Shown: piece by piece, positions 7,446-14,883 of the stretch
Position numbering within the stretch: position 1 is the first letter of the stretch
How the letters are laid out: the number at the start of each line of letters is the position of its first letter
Made by a program: the position numbers and the translations under genes
From: UBA5972 sp964637875
GTDB taxonomy: Bacteria; Pseudomonadota; Alphaproteobacteria; Rhodobacterales; Rhodobacteraceae
Reading direction: 5' to 3'
Assembly (NCBI GenBank): GCA_964637875.1
Contig: CAZWXK010000033.1
Coordinates: 1-27,127, forward strand
DNA length: 27,127 nucleotides
Notes under the pieces: generated by a model
The model's input: only the letters and a program-made list of their open reading frames with translations
The model's database searches: none
Told to the model about the DNA's origin: nothing

Positions 7446-8765
7446 ATGGGCCATATTTTTCCCCGCCATACCAAGGTCTTGCCCCCTGTCGTCGCGCGCG
7501 GCGCGGGGGTTTATCTCTACGACGAATCGGGCCGGCAGTATTTCGACGGCTCGGGTGGCGCCGCCGTTTCCTGCCTGGGTCATGGCGACGAAAAGGTGAT
7601 CGCGGCAATCAAGGCACAACTCGATTCGGTTGCCTTTGCACATACCTCGTTCCTGACCTCGCGACCGGCCGAAACACTGGCCGACAGGCTGATCGAGAAT
7701 GCGCCCGAGGGCCTGGAGCGGGTCTATCTGGTCTCGGGCGGCTCGGAAGCGGTCGAGGCGGCGATCAAGCTGGCGCGGCAGTATTTCGTCGAAATCGGCC
7801 AGCCCGGGCGGCACCATATCATCGCCCGGCGCCAGAGCTATCACGGCAACACCCTGGGTGCGCTGGCCGCAGGCGGCAACATCTGGCGGCGTCGGCAATT
7901 CGACCCCCTCCTGATCGAGACCAGCCACATCGCGCCGTGTCATGCCTATCGCGACCGCCAGCCGGGCGAAAGCGCCGAGGAATATGGCCGCCGCGTCGCC
8001 GACGAGCTGGAGGCCGAAATCCTGGCGCGCGGCCCCGAAACCGTCATGGCCTTTGTCGCCGAACCCGTGGTTGGCGCCACCATGGGGGCGGTCCCGCCCG
8101 TTCCCGGCTATTTCAGGCGCATCCGCGAGATCTGCGACCGCTATGGCGTGCTGTTGATCCTGGACGAGGTGATGTGCGGCATGGGGCGCACCGGCAGCCT
8201 GTTTGCCATCGAACAGGAAGGGATCGCACCCGACATCACCACAATCGCCAAGGGGCTGGGCGCCGGCTATCAGCCGATCGGTGCCATGCTGTGCAGCGCG
8301 CGGATATATCAGGCCATCGAGAATGGCTCGGGCTTTTTCCAGCACGGGCATACATATATGGGCCATCCGGTGGCCGCGGCAGCGGCCCTGGCGGTGCTCG
8401 GGCGACTGCTGGATGATGGTCTGCTCGAACGGGTCTCGCCGATGGGCGCGGCCCTGCGCAAGGGGCTGGAGAGCGCCTTTGGCCAGCACCCCCATGTGGG
8501 CGACATTCGGGGCCGGGGCCTGTTTCTGGGGCTCGAACTGGTCGCCGACCGCACGACGAAAGAGCCCTTCGACCCCGCGCTGCGCACCAGCGCCCGCCTC
8601 AAGGCCGCCGCCTTTGACGAGGGGCTGATCTGTTATCCCATGAGCGGCACCATCGACGGCCAGAAGGGCGACCATGTTCTGCTGGCCCCGCCCTTCATCA
8701 TGGAAGAACACCATATCGACGAAATCATCGGCAAGCTGGGCCGGGCACTGGAGCGCGTGTTGTGA
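7446..8765 (+). CDS. Class III PLP-dependent aminotransferase
   Basis: This 439-residue cytoplasmic enzyme is of the ornithine/omega-amino acid transaminase class (fold type I). Visible motifs are the PLP phosphate loop VSGGSEAVEAAIKLAR (97-111), SYHGNTLGAL (131-140), the PLP-pyridine aspartate in LILDEVMCGMGRTG (Asp240), and the Schiff-base lysine in TTIAKGLGAGYQPIGA (Lys269). The FFQHGHTYMGHP segment is the usual substrate and second-subunit loop. It moves an amino group from an amino acid or amine to a keto acid. The stop codon overlaps the GTG of the BKACE gene, so its product may feed that enzyme: a beta-amino acid would become a beta-keto acid. The ribosome-binding site before the ATG is weak. 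The exact substrate cannot be assigned. Confidence 0.92.
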   Translation: MGHIFPRHTKVLPPVVARGAGVYLYDESGRQYFDGSGGAAVSCLGHGDEKVIAAIKAQLDSVAFAHTSFLTSRPAETLADRLIENAPEGLERVYLVSGGSEAVEAAIKLARQYFVEIGQPGRHHIIARRQSYHGNTLGALAAGGNIWRRRQFDPLLIETSHIAPCHAYRDRQPGESAEEYGRRVADELEAEILARGPETVMAFVAEPVVGATMGAVPPVPGYFRRIREICDRYGVLLILDEVMCGMGRTGSLFAIEQEGIAPDITTIAKGLGAGYQPIGAMLCSARIYQAIENGSGFFQHGHTYMGHPVAAAAALAVLGRLLDDGLLERVSPMGAALRKGLESAFGQHPHVGDIRGRGLFLGLELVADRTTKEPFDPALRTSARLKAAAFDEGLICYPMSGTIDGQKGDHVLLAPPFIMEEHHIDEIIGKLGRALERVL

Positions 8766-9571
8766 AACCTCTTCCCGCGCTGATGGTCGCCCCCAATGGC
8801 GCACGCCTGAGCCGGGCCGACCACCCCGCCTTGCCGGTGAACCTTGCCCAGATCATCGACACCGCCCGCGCCTGTGCCGAGGCCGGAGCGGACGGGCTGC
8901 ATCTGCATCTGCGCGATGGCGACGGGCAGCATGTGCTGGACGCCGGCCTTTATGACGAGGCCCTGGCCGAGCTTGCCCGCGCGGTGCCGGAAATGACGGT
9001 TCAGGTCACGACCGAATCGCGAGGCCTGTATGACCCGGCCTTTCAGCGGTCACTGATGTTGCAGACCCGCGCCAGCCTTGTTTCGGTTGCCCTGCGCGAG
9101 ATCACCGCCGATGGCGACATGGCGGCAACCCGGCGCGTGTTCCTGGCCGCACGTGAACGCGGCATCGCGGTGCAGCACATTCTTTATGACCCGACCGAAC
9201 TGACGGCGCTTGCCCATCTGCTGGGTCCGCGCGCCATATCCGACCCCCGGTTGCAATTGCTGTTCGTCCTTGGTGGCCATGACGGCCGCGATGGCGCGCC
9301 CGGGATGCTGACGCCATTTCTGTCATCCATGACCGAGGCCGCCATCACCCCCGACTGGATGGCCTGTGCCTTTGGCCCGGCAGAAACCGACTGCCTGTTC
9401 GCGGCCCACAGGGCGGGCGGAAAGCTGCGCGTCGGGTTTGAAAACGGGTTCTGGATGCGTGACGGGCGCCTTGCCCGCGACAATGCCGAACGGGTGCGCG
9501 AAATCCACCGCCTGACGGCCCAACCACCCCAGGGCTGCGCGGGCGACACCATCAGATCGAAGGCAGGATGA
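8762..9571 (+). CDS. BKACE (DUF849) beta-keto acid cleavage enzyme
   Basis: This 269-residue enzyme belongs to the family of 3-keto-5-aminohexanoate cleavage enzyme (Kce). Members condense a beta-keto acid with acetyl-CoA and split it to acetoacetate and a new acyl-CoA, using zinc. The zinc ligands are visible as HLH (His47, His49) and a Glu in VGFENGF (Glu227), in the TIM-barrel order expected. LPVNLAQIIDTARACAEAGA (24-43) and GRLARDNAERV (235-245) are also typical. The region corresponding to ISTGG in Kce reads VTTES here, and APTGAE is APNGAR, so it is a divergent subgroup and its substrate differs from Kce. The GTG start overlaps the aminotransferase stop (GTGA), indicating coupling. The last 20 bp overlap the 3' end of the convergent HAD gene. 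Confidence 0.88.
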   Translation: MKPLPALMVAPNGARLSRADHPALPVNLAQIIDTARACAEAGADGLHLHLRDGDGQHVLDAGLYDEALAELARAVPEMTVQVTTESRGLYDPAFQRSLMLQTRASLVSVALREITADGDMAATRRVFLAARERGIAVQHILYDPTELTALAHLLGPRAISDPRLQLLFVLGGHDGRDGAPGMLTPFLSSMTEAAITPDWMACAFGPAETDCLFAAHRAGGKLRVGFENGFWMRDGRLARDNAERVREIHRLTAQPPQGCAGDTIRSKAG

Positions 9572-10457
9572 AATCGGGCCGGATTGCAGAACGCGCAACG
9601 AAGGGCGCCACGTCCAGACCCGCAAACAGACCGTGATCCGTGACCAGCGCGGTGCGCAGACCGGCCGCCGCGCCACCCAGAACATCGGTATGCAAGGTAT
9701 CGCCCACCGCCAGCACCCGGCCCCGATCGACCCTGCCCAGCCGCGCCAGAGCCAGCGCATAGATATTGGCAAAGGGCTTGCCGAAAAAATTCGGCCTGAC
9801 ATCTGTCGCCTGCGCCACTTGATGCGCAAAATGACCCGGCTCCAGGGAAAGACCATCCTCGCGCGGCGCAACGATATCGGGGTTTCCGACCAGAACCGGG
9901 CGCGGTCTGTCGCGCAGCGCGGCCACCAGCATTTCCTGCCGCCTTGCAGACCATCCGGCCGAGCTCAGCAGGACAAAGCCCCCGGCGCGGACAAAGCCCC
10001 GGACATCGTCATCCAGCAGAAAGGTCCGGCCCGGCAACGCGGAAACCCGCGATTCGGCAGTTGCCGCAACGCCCCACTCCAGGCTGCCCGTTTCCGCCAT
10101 CCCCTGCGCAAGCGCGTCGCGGCTGGACACCACATCCCGGGGGCCGAAATCGAACCCCAGGGCACGATATTTCTGCAAGGCGGCCTCGGCCGGAAAGGTG
10201 GCAGCGTTGGTCAGTACCATCACCCGCTTGCCTTGCCGTTGCAGCCGGCGAACCGCATCGACCGCGCCCGGGATCGCGCCCTCGCCCACATTCAACACGC
10301 CAAAGGCGTCTAGCAGAAAGACATCAAACCCCGCGGCCAGTGCGCCCAGCCCGTCAACGGGGCGGGAATTCCCGGGGAAATCCGCGCGCGGCAACGACCG
10401 GCGCACGGCCTCGTAGCGGGCAAAGGCCCAGCGGGCATCTCGGGCGGGTCCGCTCAA
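9552..10457 (-). CDS. HAD-superfamily subfamily IIA phosphatase-like protein
   Basis: This 301-residue protein is of the NagD/phosphoglycolate-phosphatase-like IIA group. Motif I is LLDAFGVL with the nucleophile Asp50, but the +2 residue, normally Asp (general acid/base), is Phe52. Motif II is VMVLTNAAT, the motif III lysine is in FFGKPFANIYALAL, and motif IV is VGDTLHTDVLGG. A related family with W at +2 exists (TIGR01459 type, from memory), so catalysis may be altered rather than lost. The TTG start overlaps the stop of the GlpR-type gene (TTGA) with GAGGA upstream, so the two are co-translated. Context suggests action on glycerol-3-phosphate or a related phosphoester; this is inference. 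The 3' end overlaps the BKACE gene by 20 bp, and no terminator lies between the two. Confidence 0.8.
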   Translation of the reverse strand: MSGPARDARWAFARYEAVRRSLPRADFPGNSRPVDGLGALAAGFDVFLLDAFGVLNVGEGAIPGAVDAVRRLQRQGKRVMVLTNAATFPAEAALQKYRALGFDFGPRDVVSSRDALAQGMAETGSLEWGVAATAESRVSALPGRTFLLDDDVRGFVRAGGFVLLSSAGWSARRQEMLVAALRDRPRPVLVGNPDIVAPREDGLSLEPGHFAHQVAQATDVRPNFFGKPFANIYALALARLGRVDRGRVLAVGDTLHTDVLGGAAAGLRTALVTDHGLFAGLDVAPFVARSAIRPDFILPSI

Positions 10458-11275
10458 CCGTGCTCATCCTCGGGATCGGTCTCGTGCAGCGCCACGCCGT
10501 GCTGGAGGCAAACCTCGCGCAGCGCCCGAGAGGTGACGCGATCGGTGAAAAAGCCGTCGATACTGCTCATGTCGGCAATCCTGACCGGCGCCGAGCGGGT
10601 GAACTTGGAACTGTCGGCCACCAGGAAGGTACGCCGCGCATTGGCGATGATCGCCTTGGCCACGCGTACTTCGCGATAGTCGAAATCCAGCAAGGTGCCG
10701 TCTTCGTCGATGGCCGAGGCGCCGATCACTGCGAAATCGGTCTTGAACTGCTGCACCATGTCGATGGCCGACTCCCCCACCAGCCCACCATCCGAGCGCC
10801 GCAACATGCCCCCGGTCACGACCACATCGCAATGGGGATTTGCGGCCATGATGTTGGCAACATTCAGGTTGTTGGTGATGACCAGCAGGTCGCGCCGCCC
10901 CCCCAGGGCGCGGGCGACCGCCTCGGTCGTGGTGCCGATATTGATGAAAAGCGACGCATCGTCGGGGACCTGCGCGGCACAGAGACGGCCGATCCGTTCC
11001 TTGACCTCGGCGGCCATCTGGCGCCGCGCCTCATAGGCAAGATTTGCCACCCCCGATTCCAGCACCGCGCCACCATGCACCCGCGCCAGAAGCCCCCGCG
11101 CGCACAGCTCGTTCAGGTCGCGCCGAATGGTCTGCGGCGTCACCGACAGCGCCATGGCCAGCGCCTCGACCTCGACCCGGCCGGCCTCGCGGGCGGCGTT
11201 CAGGATCTGCTGTTGACGATAGGAAAGCTCCACGTGGTCCGCCGGAAAAGGTTTTCTCGTGCCGAGGTTAGGCAC
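10454..11275 (-). CDS. glpR: DeoR/GlpR family transcriptional repressor
   Basis: This 273-residue regulator has a DeoR-type winged helix: LSYRQQQILNAAREAGRVEVEALA, then SVTPQTIRRDLNELCARGLLARVHGGA. It is followed by the DeoR C-terminal sugar-phosphate sensor domain (INIGTTTEAVARAL, NNLNVANIMA, VVVTGGMLRRSDGGLVG, DYREVRVAKAIIANARRTFLVADSSKF). The TIRRDLNEL recognition helix matches E. coli GlpR. It probably represses the divergent glpD-ugp operon and is relieved by glycerol-3-phosphate. The N-terminus is uncertain: the ATG at 11275 gives 14 extra residues, and a GTG at 11233 just before LSYRQQ would match typical family length. It is the first gene of a two-gene leftward operon. Confidence 0.9.
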   Translation of the reverse strand: MPNLGTRKPFPADHVELSYRQQQILNAAREAGRVEVEALAMALSVTPQTIRRDLNELCARGLLARVHGGAVLESGVANLAYEARRQMAAEVKERIGRLCAAQVPDDASLFINIGTTTEAVARALGGRRDLLVITNNLNVANIMAANPHCDVVVTGGMLRRSDGGLVGESAIDMVQQFKTDFAVIGASAIDEDGTLLDFDYREVRVAKAIIANARRTFLVADSSKFTRSAPVRIADMSSIDGFFTDRVTSRALREVCLQHGVALHETDPEDEHG

Positions 11276-11470
11276 CGCGCGGGCTGGCGGTCAAGCGGTT
11301 TTGCGCCAACCCGACATCACCGGCAAGCGGGCTGCATCCCGGAATTCCGCCATCGGCAAACGCCACGATCCACCCGCGCCACAAGACGCCCCTTGCCGGT
11401 GAAGACATGCCCGATCGGCCGAATCGCATGGCGGCAAGGCCCCGTCAAACAGCAAAAACCGAAAACAATA

Positions 11471-11495
11471 CGAACATGATTTCGAAAAGGTCGAA
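11471..11495. promoter_or_regulatory. Candidate GlpR operators (TTCG/CGAA cluster)
   Basis: Two overlapping inverted repeats lie in the glpR-glpD intergenic region: CGAA-N6-TTCG (11471-11484) and TTCGA-N5-TCGAA (11481-11495), with TTTCGAAA in the middle. A third similar element, GTTTTCCGAAAAAC, is at 11508-11521. E. coli GlpR sites contain TTCG/CGAA half-sites, so these are reasonable operators next to the glpD promoter. Binding is inferred. Confidence 0.5.
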
Positions 11496-11501
11496 TATTT
11501 C

Positions 11502-11530
11502 TTGACCGTTTTCCGAAAAACCCGCAATCT
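11502..11530 (+). promoter_or_regulatory. Candidate glpD promoter
   Basis: TTGACC (11502-11507), a 17-bp spacer and CAATCT (11525-11530) form a moderate sigma70-like promoter, 75 bp before the ATG at 11605. The TTCG/CGAA repeats lie immediately upstream and a third overlaps the spacer, as expected for repression. Downstream, TGTCAC is repeated at 11534 and 11544. The rest of this 300-bp region shows no other gene. Confidence 0.4.
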
Positions 11531-11604
11531 GATGTCACATTTCTGTCACCCCGACCCGCTAACAGGGGGACATCAACGAAACGCTGCCTCGGGTGCGATA
11601 TTCC

Positions 11605-13215
11605 ATGCCGGCATCACAGCCATATGACATTGCCATCATCGGCGGCGGCGTGAACGGTTGCGCGGTTGCGCGCGATGCTGCGGGTCGCGGGCTTTCGGTT
11701 CATCTGTGCGAGGCCGGAGACCTGGCGCGTGGCACCTCGTCGGCCTCGACCAAGCTGTTCCATGGCGGGCTGCGCTATCTGGAATATTACGAGTTCCGCC
11801 TTGTACGCCACGCCCTTGTCGAGCGCGAGATACTGCTGACCATGATGCCGCATATCGCGCGGCCTCTGCGTTTCGTCCTGCCCTATCACAAGGGGCTGCG
11901 GCCCGCCTGGATGCTGCGCCTGGGGCTGTTCATCTATGATCACCTCGGCGGGCGCAGGATACTGCCCCCGACCAGAACGCTCGACCTGACCAATGATCCG
12001 GCAGGTGCGCCGCTCAAGGAGAAATTCCGAAAGGGTTTCGAATATTCCGACTGCTGGGTTGATGATTCGCGCCTTGTCGTGTTGCTGGCTGTCGACGCCG
12101 CCCGACGCGGGGCCACCGTCGAAACCCGCACCCGATGCGTACGCGCAGGGCGCCGCGACGGCCTGTGGCGGGTGACGCTGGAAGACAGCGAAACGGGCAA
12201 CCGGCATGAAATCACCGCCCGTGCCCTTGTCAATGCAGGCGGACCATGGGTCGGAAAGATCATCGAGGATGCGCTGGCGCTGGACACCCGCGACCGTGTC
12301 CGCCTTGTGCGGGGCAGCCATATCGTGGTGCCGCGCATCTTTGACCATGATCGCGCCTACATCTTTCAGAATGCCGACGGGCGCATCGTGTTCGCCATTC
12401 CGTTCGAGCATGACTTTACCCTGATCGGCACCACCGACAAGGATCACCAGGGCAGTCTGGAAGATGTCGCCTGCACCGAGGACGAGGCGCGCTATCTCTG
12501 CCAGGCGGCGTCGGAATATTTCCGCGCGCCGGTTCGGCGCGAGGATGTCGTCTGGACCTATTCCGGTGTACGGCCGCTCTATGACGACGGGGCCTCGTCT
12601 GCGACCGAGGCCACGCGTGACTATGTTCTCAAGCGCCAGGGAGAACAGGGGCAGGCCCCGTTGATCAACATTTTCGGCGGCAAGATCACGACCCACCGCC
12701 ACCTGGCGACACAGGTGATGAAGCGGCTGCGCAGCGATTTCCCCGCAATGGGTGGCGACTGGACGGCCACGGCCCCCCTGCCCGGTGGCGCATTTTCGAT
12801 CAATGACCGGGCACGTCTGACAAGGGCGCTCGGGGATGAATTTCCCTTTCTCGATTCGGGCTGGGCCGAGCGACTGATTGCCGCCTATGGAACGCTTGCC
12901 CGCCAGGTTCTGGGCAACGCGGGCAGTCCGGCCGATCTGGGACGCGATTTCGGCGCGACGCTGCACGCCCGCGAGGTTGCCTGGCTGATGGACAATGAAT
13001 TTGCCCGCACCGCCGAGGACATTCTGTGGCGGCGCTCGAAGCTGGGCCTCAGGCTGAGCCCCGAACAGACCCATGCGCTCGACCGCTGGATGGCGACACG
13101 TCACGACACTGGCCGGGGCGGCGGGGATCGACACGAAATGGCATTGGAACCCGTCGGAATACAGGACGGGACGACAGGCAGGAATCCTGGAAAGCGTAAT
13201 GACCCAACCACATAG
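11605..13215 (+). CDS. glpD: Aerobic glycerol-3-phosphate dehydrogenase
   Basis: This FAD enzyme of 536 residues oxidises sn-glycerol-3-phosphate to dihydroxyacetone phosphate and passes electrons to quinone at the inner membrane. It has the N-terminal dinucleotide motif IIGGGVNGCAVARDAAGRG. The family signature GTSSASTKLFHGGLRYLEYYEFRLV, the central VRGSHIVVPRIF and FAIPFEHDFTLIGTTD, and the C-terminal FGGKITTHR are also present. The ATG at 11605 starts close to the FAD motif; a GTG at 11593 is possible and neither has a strong ribosome-binding site. After the usual end of the domain (near LDRWM) there is a polar tail of about 45 residues. It is followed by ugpB after 12 bp, so uptake and oxidation of G3P are co-transcribed. 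Confidence 0.95.
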   Translation: MPASQPYDIAIIGGGVNGCAVARDAAGRGLSVHLCEAGDLARGTSSASTKLFHGGLRYLEYYEFRLVRHALVEREILLTMMPHIARPLRFVLPYHKGLRPAWMLRLGLFIYDHLGGRRILPPTRTLDLTNDPAGAPLKEKFRKGFEYSDCWVDDSRLVVLLAVDAARRGATVETRTRCVRAGRRDGLWRVTLEDSETGNRHEITARALVNAGGPWVGKIIEDALALDTRDRVRLVRGSHIVVPRIFDHDRAYIFQNADGRIVFAIPFEHDFTLIGTTDKDHQGSLEDVACTEDEARYLCQAASEYFRAPVRREDVVWTYSGVRPLYDDGASSATEATRDYVLKRQGEQGQAPLINIFGGKITTHRHLATQVMKRLRSDFPAMGGDWTATAPLPGGAFSINDRARLTRALGDEFPFLDSGWAERLIAAYGTLARQVLGNAGSPADLGRDFGATLHAREVAWLMDNEFARTAEDILWRRSKLGLRLSPEQTHALDRWMATRHDTGRGGGDRHEMALEPVGIQDGTTGRNPGKRNDPTT

Positions 13216-13227
13216 GGAGAAAGACCG

Positions 13228-14541
13228 ATGAAACTTGACAGAAACCTGGTCGGCGCCGTTGCCGCCATGGCGCTGAGCGGGCTGGCAAGCAACGCCAGCG
13301 CCGTGACCACCATCCAGTGGTGGCACGCCATGGGTGGCGCCAATGGCGAGCGCGTCAACAAGATCGCCGCCGATTTCAACGCCTCGCAAAGCGAATACAA
13401 GGTCGTGCCCACCAACAAGGGCAACTATACCGAGACCATGACCGCCGCCATCGCGGCGTTCCGCGCGGGCAAGCAGCCCGACATCGTGCAGGTCTTCGAG
13501 GTCGGCACCGCCACCATGATGGCCGCCAAGGGGGCCGTCTATCCCGTCTACAAGCTGATGCAGGACGAGGGCGAGAGCTTTGACATCAAGGCCTATCTGC
13601 CTGCGGTCGTCAGCTATTACCAGACCACCGATGGCAAGCTGCTGTCGATGCCCTTCAACAGCTCGACCCCGGTTCTGTGGTACAACAAGGACGCGTTCAA
13701 GAAGGCCGGCATCACCAAGGTTCCCGCGACCTGGGACGAAATGAAGACGGCCTCGGAAAAACTGGTTGCCAGCGGCATGAAATGCGGCTTTTCCTTTGGC
13801 TGGCAGAGCTGGGTGATGGTCGAAAACTATTCGGCCTGGCACAACCTGCCGATCGGCACCAAGGAGAACGGCTTTGCCGGGCTCGACACCAAGCTGACCT
13901 TCAACAACGATGCCGTCAAGAACCGCCTGCAAAAGATCTATGAATGGTCCAAGGACGGCCTGTTCAAATATGGCGGACGCCGCGGCGACAGCCTGTCGAT
14001 GTTCACCAATGGCGAATGCGGCATGTGGCTGAACTCGTCGGCCTATTACGGCGCCATCAAGGGCCAGGCGAAATTTGCCTTTGGCCAGACCATGCTGCCG
14101 CTGGACACCGAGGTTGCCAGCAAACCGCAGAACTCGATCATCGGCGGTGCGACGCTGTGGGTTCTGAAAGGCAAGCCCAAGGAAAACTACAAGGGTGTGG
14201 CCCTGTTCCTGAAATACCTGTCCAGCCCCAAGGTGCAGGCATGGTGGCATCAGGAAACCGGCTATGTGCCGATCACGACCGCGGCCTACAACCTGTCGCG
14301 CGAGCAGGGTTTCTATGAAAAGAACCCGGGCACCGATACCGCGATCAAGGAGCTCAGCCTGAACCAGCCCACGCCCAATTCGCGGGGCCTGCGTTTCGGC
14401 AACTTCGTTCAGATCCGCGATATCATCAACGAAGAGATGGAAAACATCTGGGCCGGCAAGAAAACAGCCTCGCAGGCCATGGATGATGCGGTGCGGCGCG
14501 GCAACGTGCTGTTGCGCAAGTTCGAGCGCGCCAACAAATAG
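13228..14541 (+). CDS. ugpB: sn-Glycerol-3-phosphate ABC transporter, periplasmic binding protein
   Basis: This 437-residue extracellular solute-binding protein of family 1 has a signal peptide at residues 1-25, cut after ASA. The mature protein opens VTTIQWWHAMGGANGERVNKIAADFN, characteristic of UgpB. It continues with PFNSSTPVLWYNKDAFKKAG, MWLNSSAYYGAIKG and WWHQETGYVPITTAAY, matching the E. coli UgpB ligand-binding regions. It captures glycerol-3-phosphate, or its diesters, for the permease pair encoded downstream. GGGAGA precedes the ATG. It lies 12 bp after glpD. A stable hairpin follows and may raise its mRNA level relative to the permease genes. Confidence 0.94.
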   Translation: MKLDRNLVGAVAAMALSGLASNASAVTTIQWWHAMGGANGERVNKIAADFNASQSEYKVVPTNKGNYTETMTAAIAAFRAGKQPDIVQVFEVGTATMMAAKGAVYPVYKLMQDEGESFDIKAYLPAVVSYYQTTDGKLLSMPFNSSTPVLWYNKDAFKKAGITKVPATWDEMKTASEKLVASGMKCGFSFGWQSWVMVENYSAWHNLPIGTKENGFAGLDTKLTFNNDAVKNRLQKIYEWSKDGLFKYGGRRGDSLSMFTNGECGMWLNSSAYYGAIKGQAKFAFGQTMLPLDTEVASKPQNSIIGGATLWVLKGKPKENYKGVALFLKYLSSPKVQAWWHQETGYVPITTAAYNLSREQGFYEKNPGTDTAIKELSLNQPTPNSRGLRFGNFVQIRDIINEEMENIWAGKKTASQAMDDAVRRGNVLLRKFERANK

Positions 14542-14560
14542 CGCTTGCCTGAAGGAGGGG

Positions 14561-14584
14561 ACTCCCGGCATTCTTGCCGGGGGT
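14561..14584 (+). terminator. Hairpin after ugpB (attenuator or stabiliser)
   Basis: ACTCCCGGCA (14561-14570) pairs with TGCCGGGGGT (14575-14584), including one G-T pair, around the loop TTCT. It begins 20 bp after the ugpB stop and is followed by a short TTT run. It probably gives partial termination and protects the ugpB message. Confidence 0.6.
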
Positions 14585-14590
14585 TTCCCG

Positions 14591-14639
14591 CACGCCCCGT
14601 CACGCAGCCCCGTCACGCAGCCCCGTCACGCAGCCCCGT
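14591..14639 (+). repeat. 13-bp tandem repeat left of the gap
   Basis: One shortened unit (14591-14600) and three exact copies of CACGCAGCCCCGT (14601, 14614, 14627) are followed by GCGCCCGTTCCGGTGTCGGCGC, which runs up to the N stretch. Between the ugpB hairpin and ugpA nothing else codes. The array is a plausible cause of the assembly break. Confidence 0.85.
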
Positions 14640-14661
14640 GCGCCCGTTCCGGTGTCGGCGC

Positions 14662-14761
14662 NNNNNNNNNNNNNNNNNNNNNNNNNNNNNNNNNNNNNNN
14701 NNNNNNNNNNNNNNNNNNNNNNNNNNNNNNNNNNNNNNNNNNNNNNNNNNNNNNNNNNNNN
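14662..14761. other. Assembly gap of 100 N
   Basis: Exactly 100 undetermined bases, a conventional placeholder length. The 55 bases before it (14607-14661) and after it (14762-14816) are identical, so the two contig ends may overlap rather than be separated. The true length and repeat number between ugpB and ugpA are unknown. Confidence 0.95.
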
Positions 14762-14816
14762 GCCCCGTCACGCAGCCCCGTCACGCAGCCCCGTGCGCCC
14801 GTTCCGGTGTCGGCGC
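14762..14816 (+). repeat. 55-bp copy of the left gap edge
   Basis: This stretch holds two full 13-bp units (14769-14781, 14782-14794) and the same GCGCCCGTTCC tail, identical to 14607-14661. After 14816 the sequence becomes unique (AATGGCAACACGG). No clear ribosome-binding site for ugpA is seen between here and 14884. Confidence 0.85.
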
Positions 14817-14883
14817 AATGGCAACACGGCAATGACGGCGCCACGCCTTTCTCGGGACAACAACGGATGAACGGTTTTCTCTG

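Noticed and set aside
7359..8804. A 481-codon minus-strand open frame
   Set aside because: It is antisense to the class III aminotransferase gene, which has all catalytic motifs, and it would cover the divergent promoter region.
11614..14616. A 1000-codon open frame on the minus strand
   Set aside because: It lies wholly antisense to glpD and ugpB, both clear family members. Long antisense frames are expected in GC-rich DNA, and its translation shows no domain.
14591..14816. Short repeats around the N gap as a CRISPR array
   Set aside because: The units are contiguous 13-mers with no unique spacers, and no cas gene is present.
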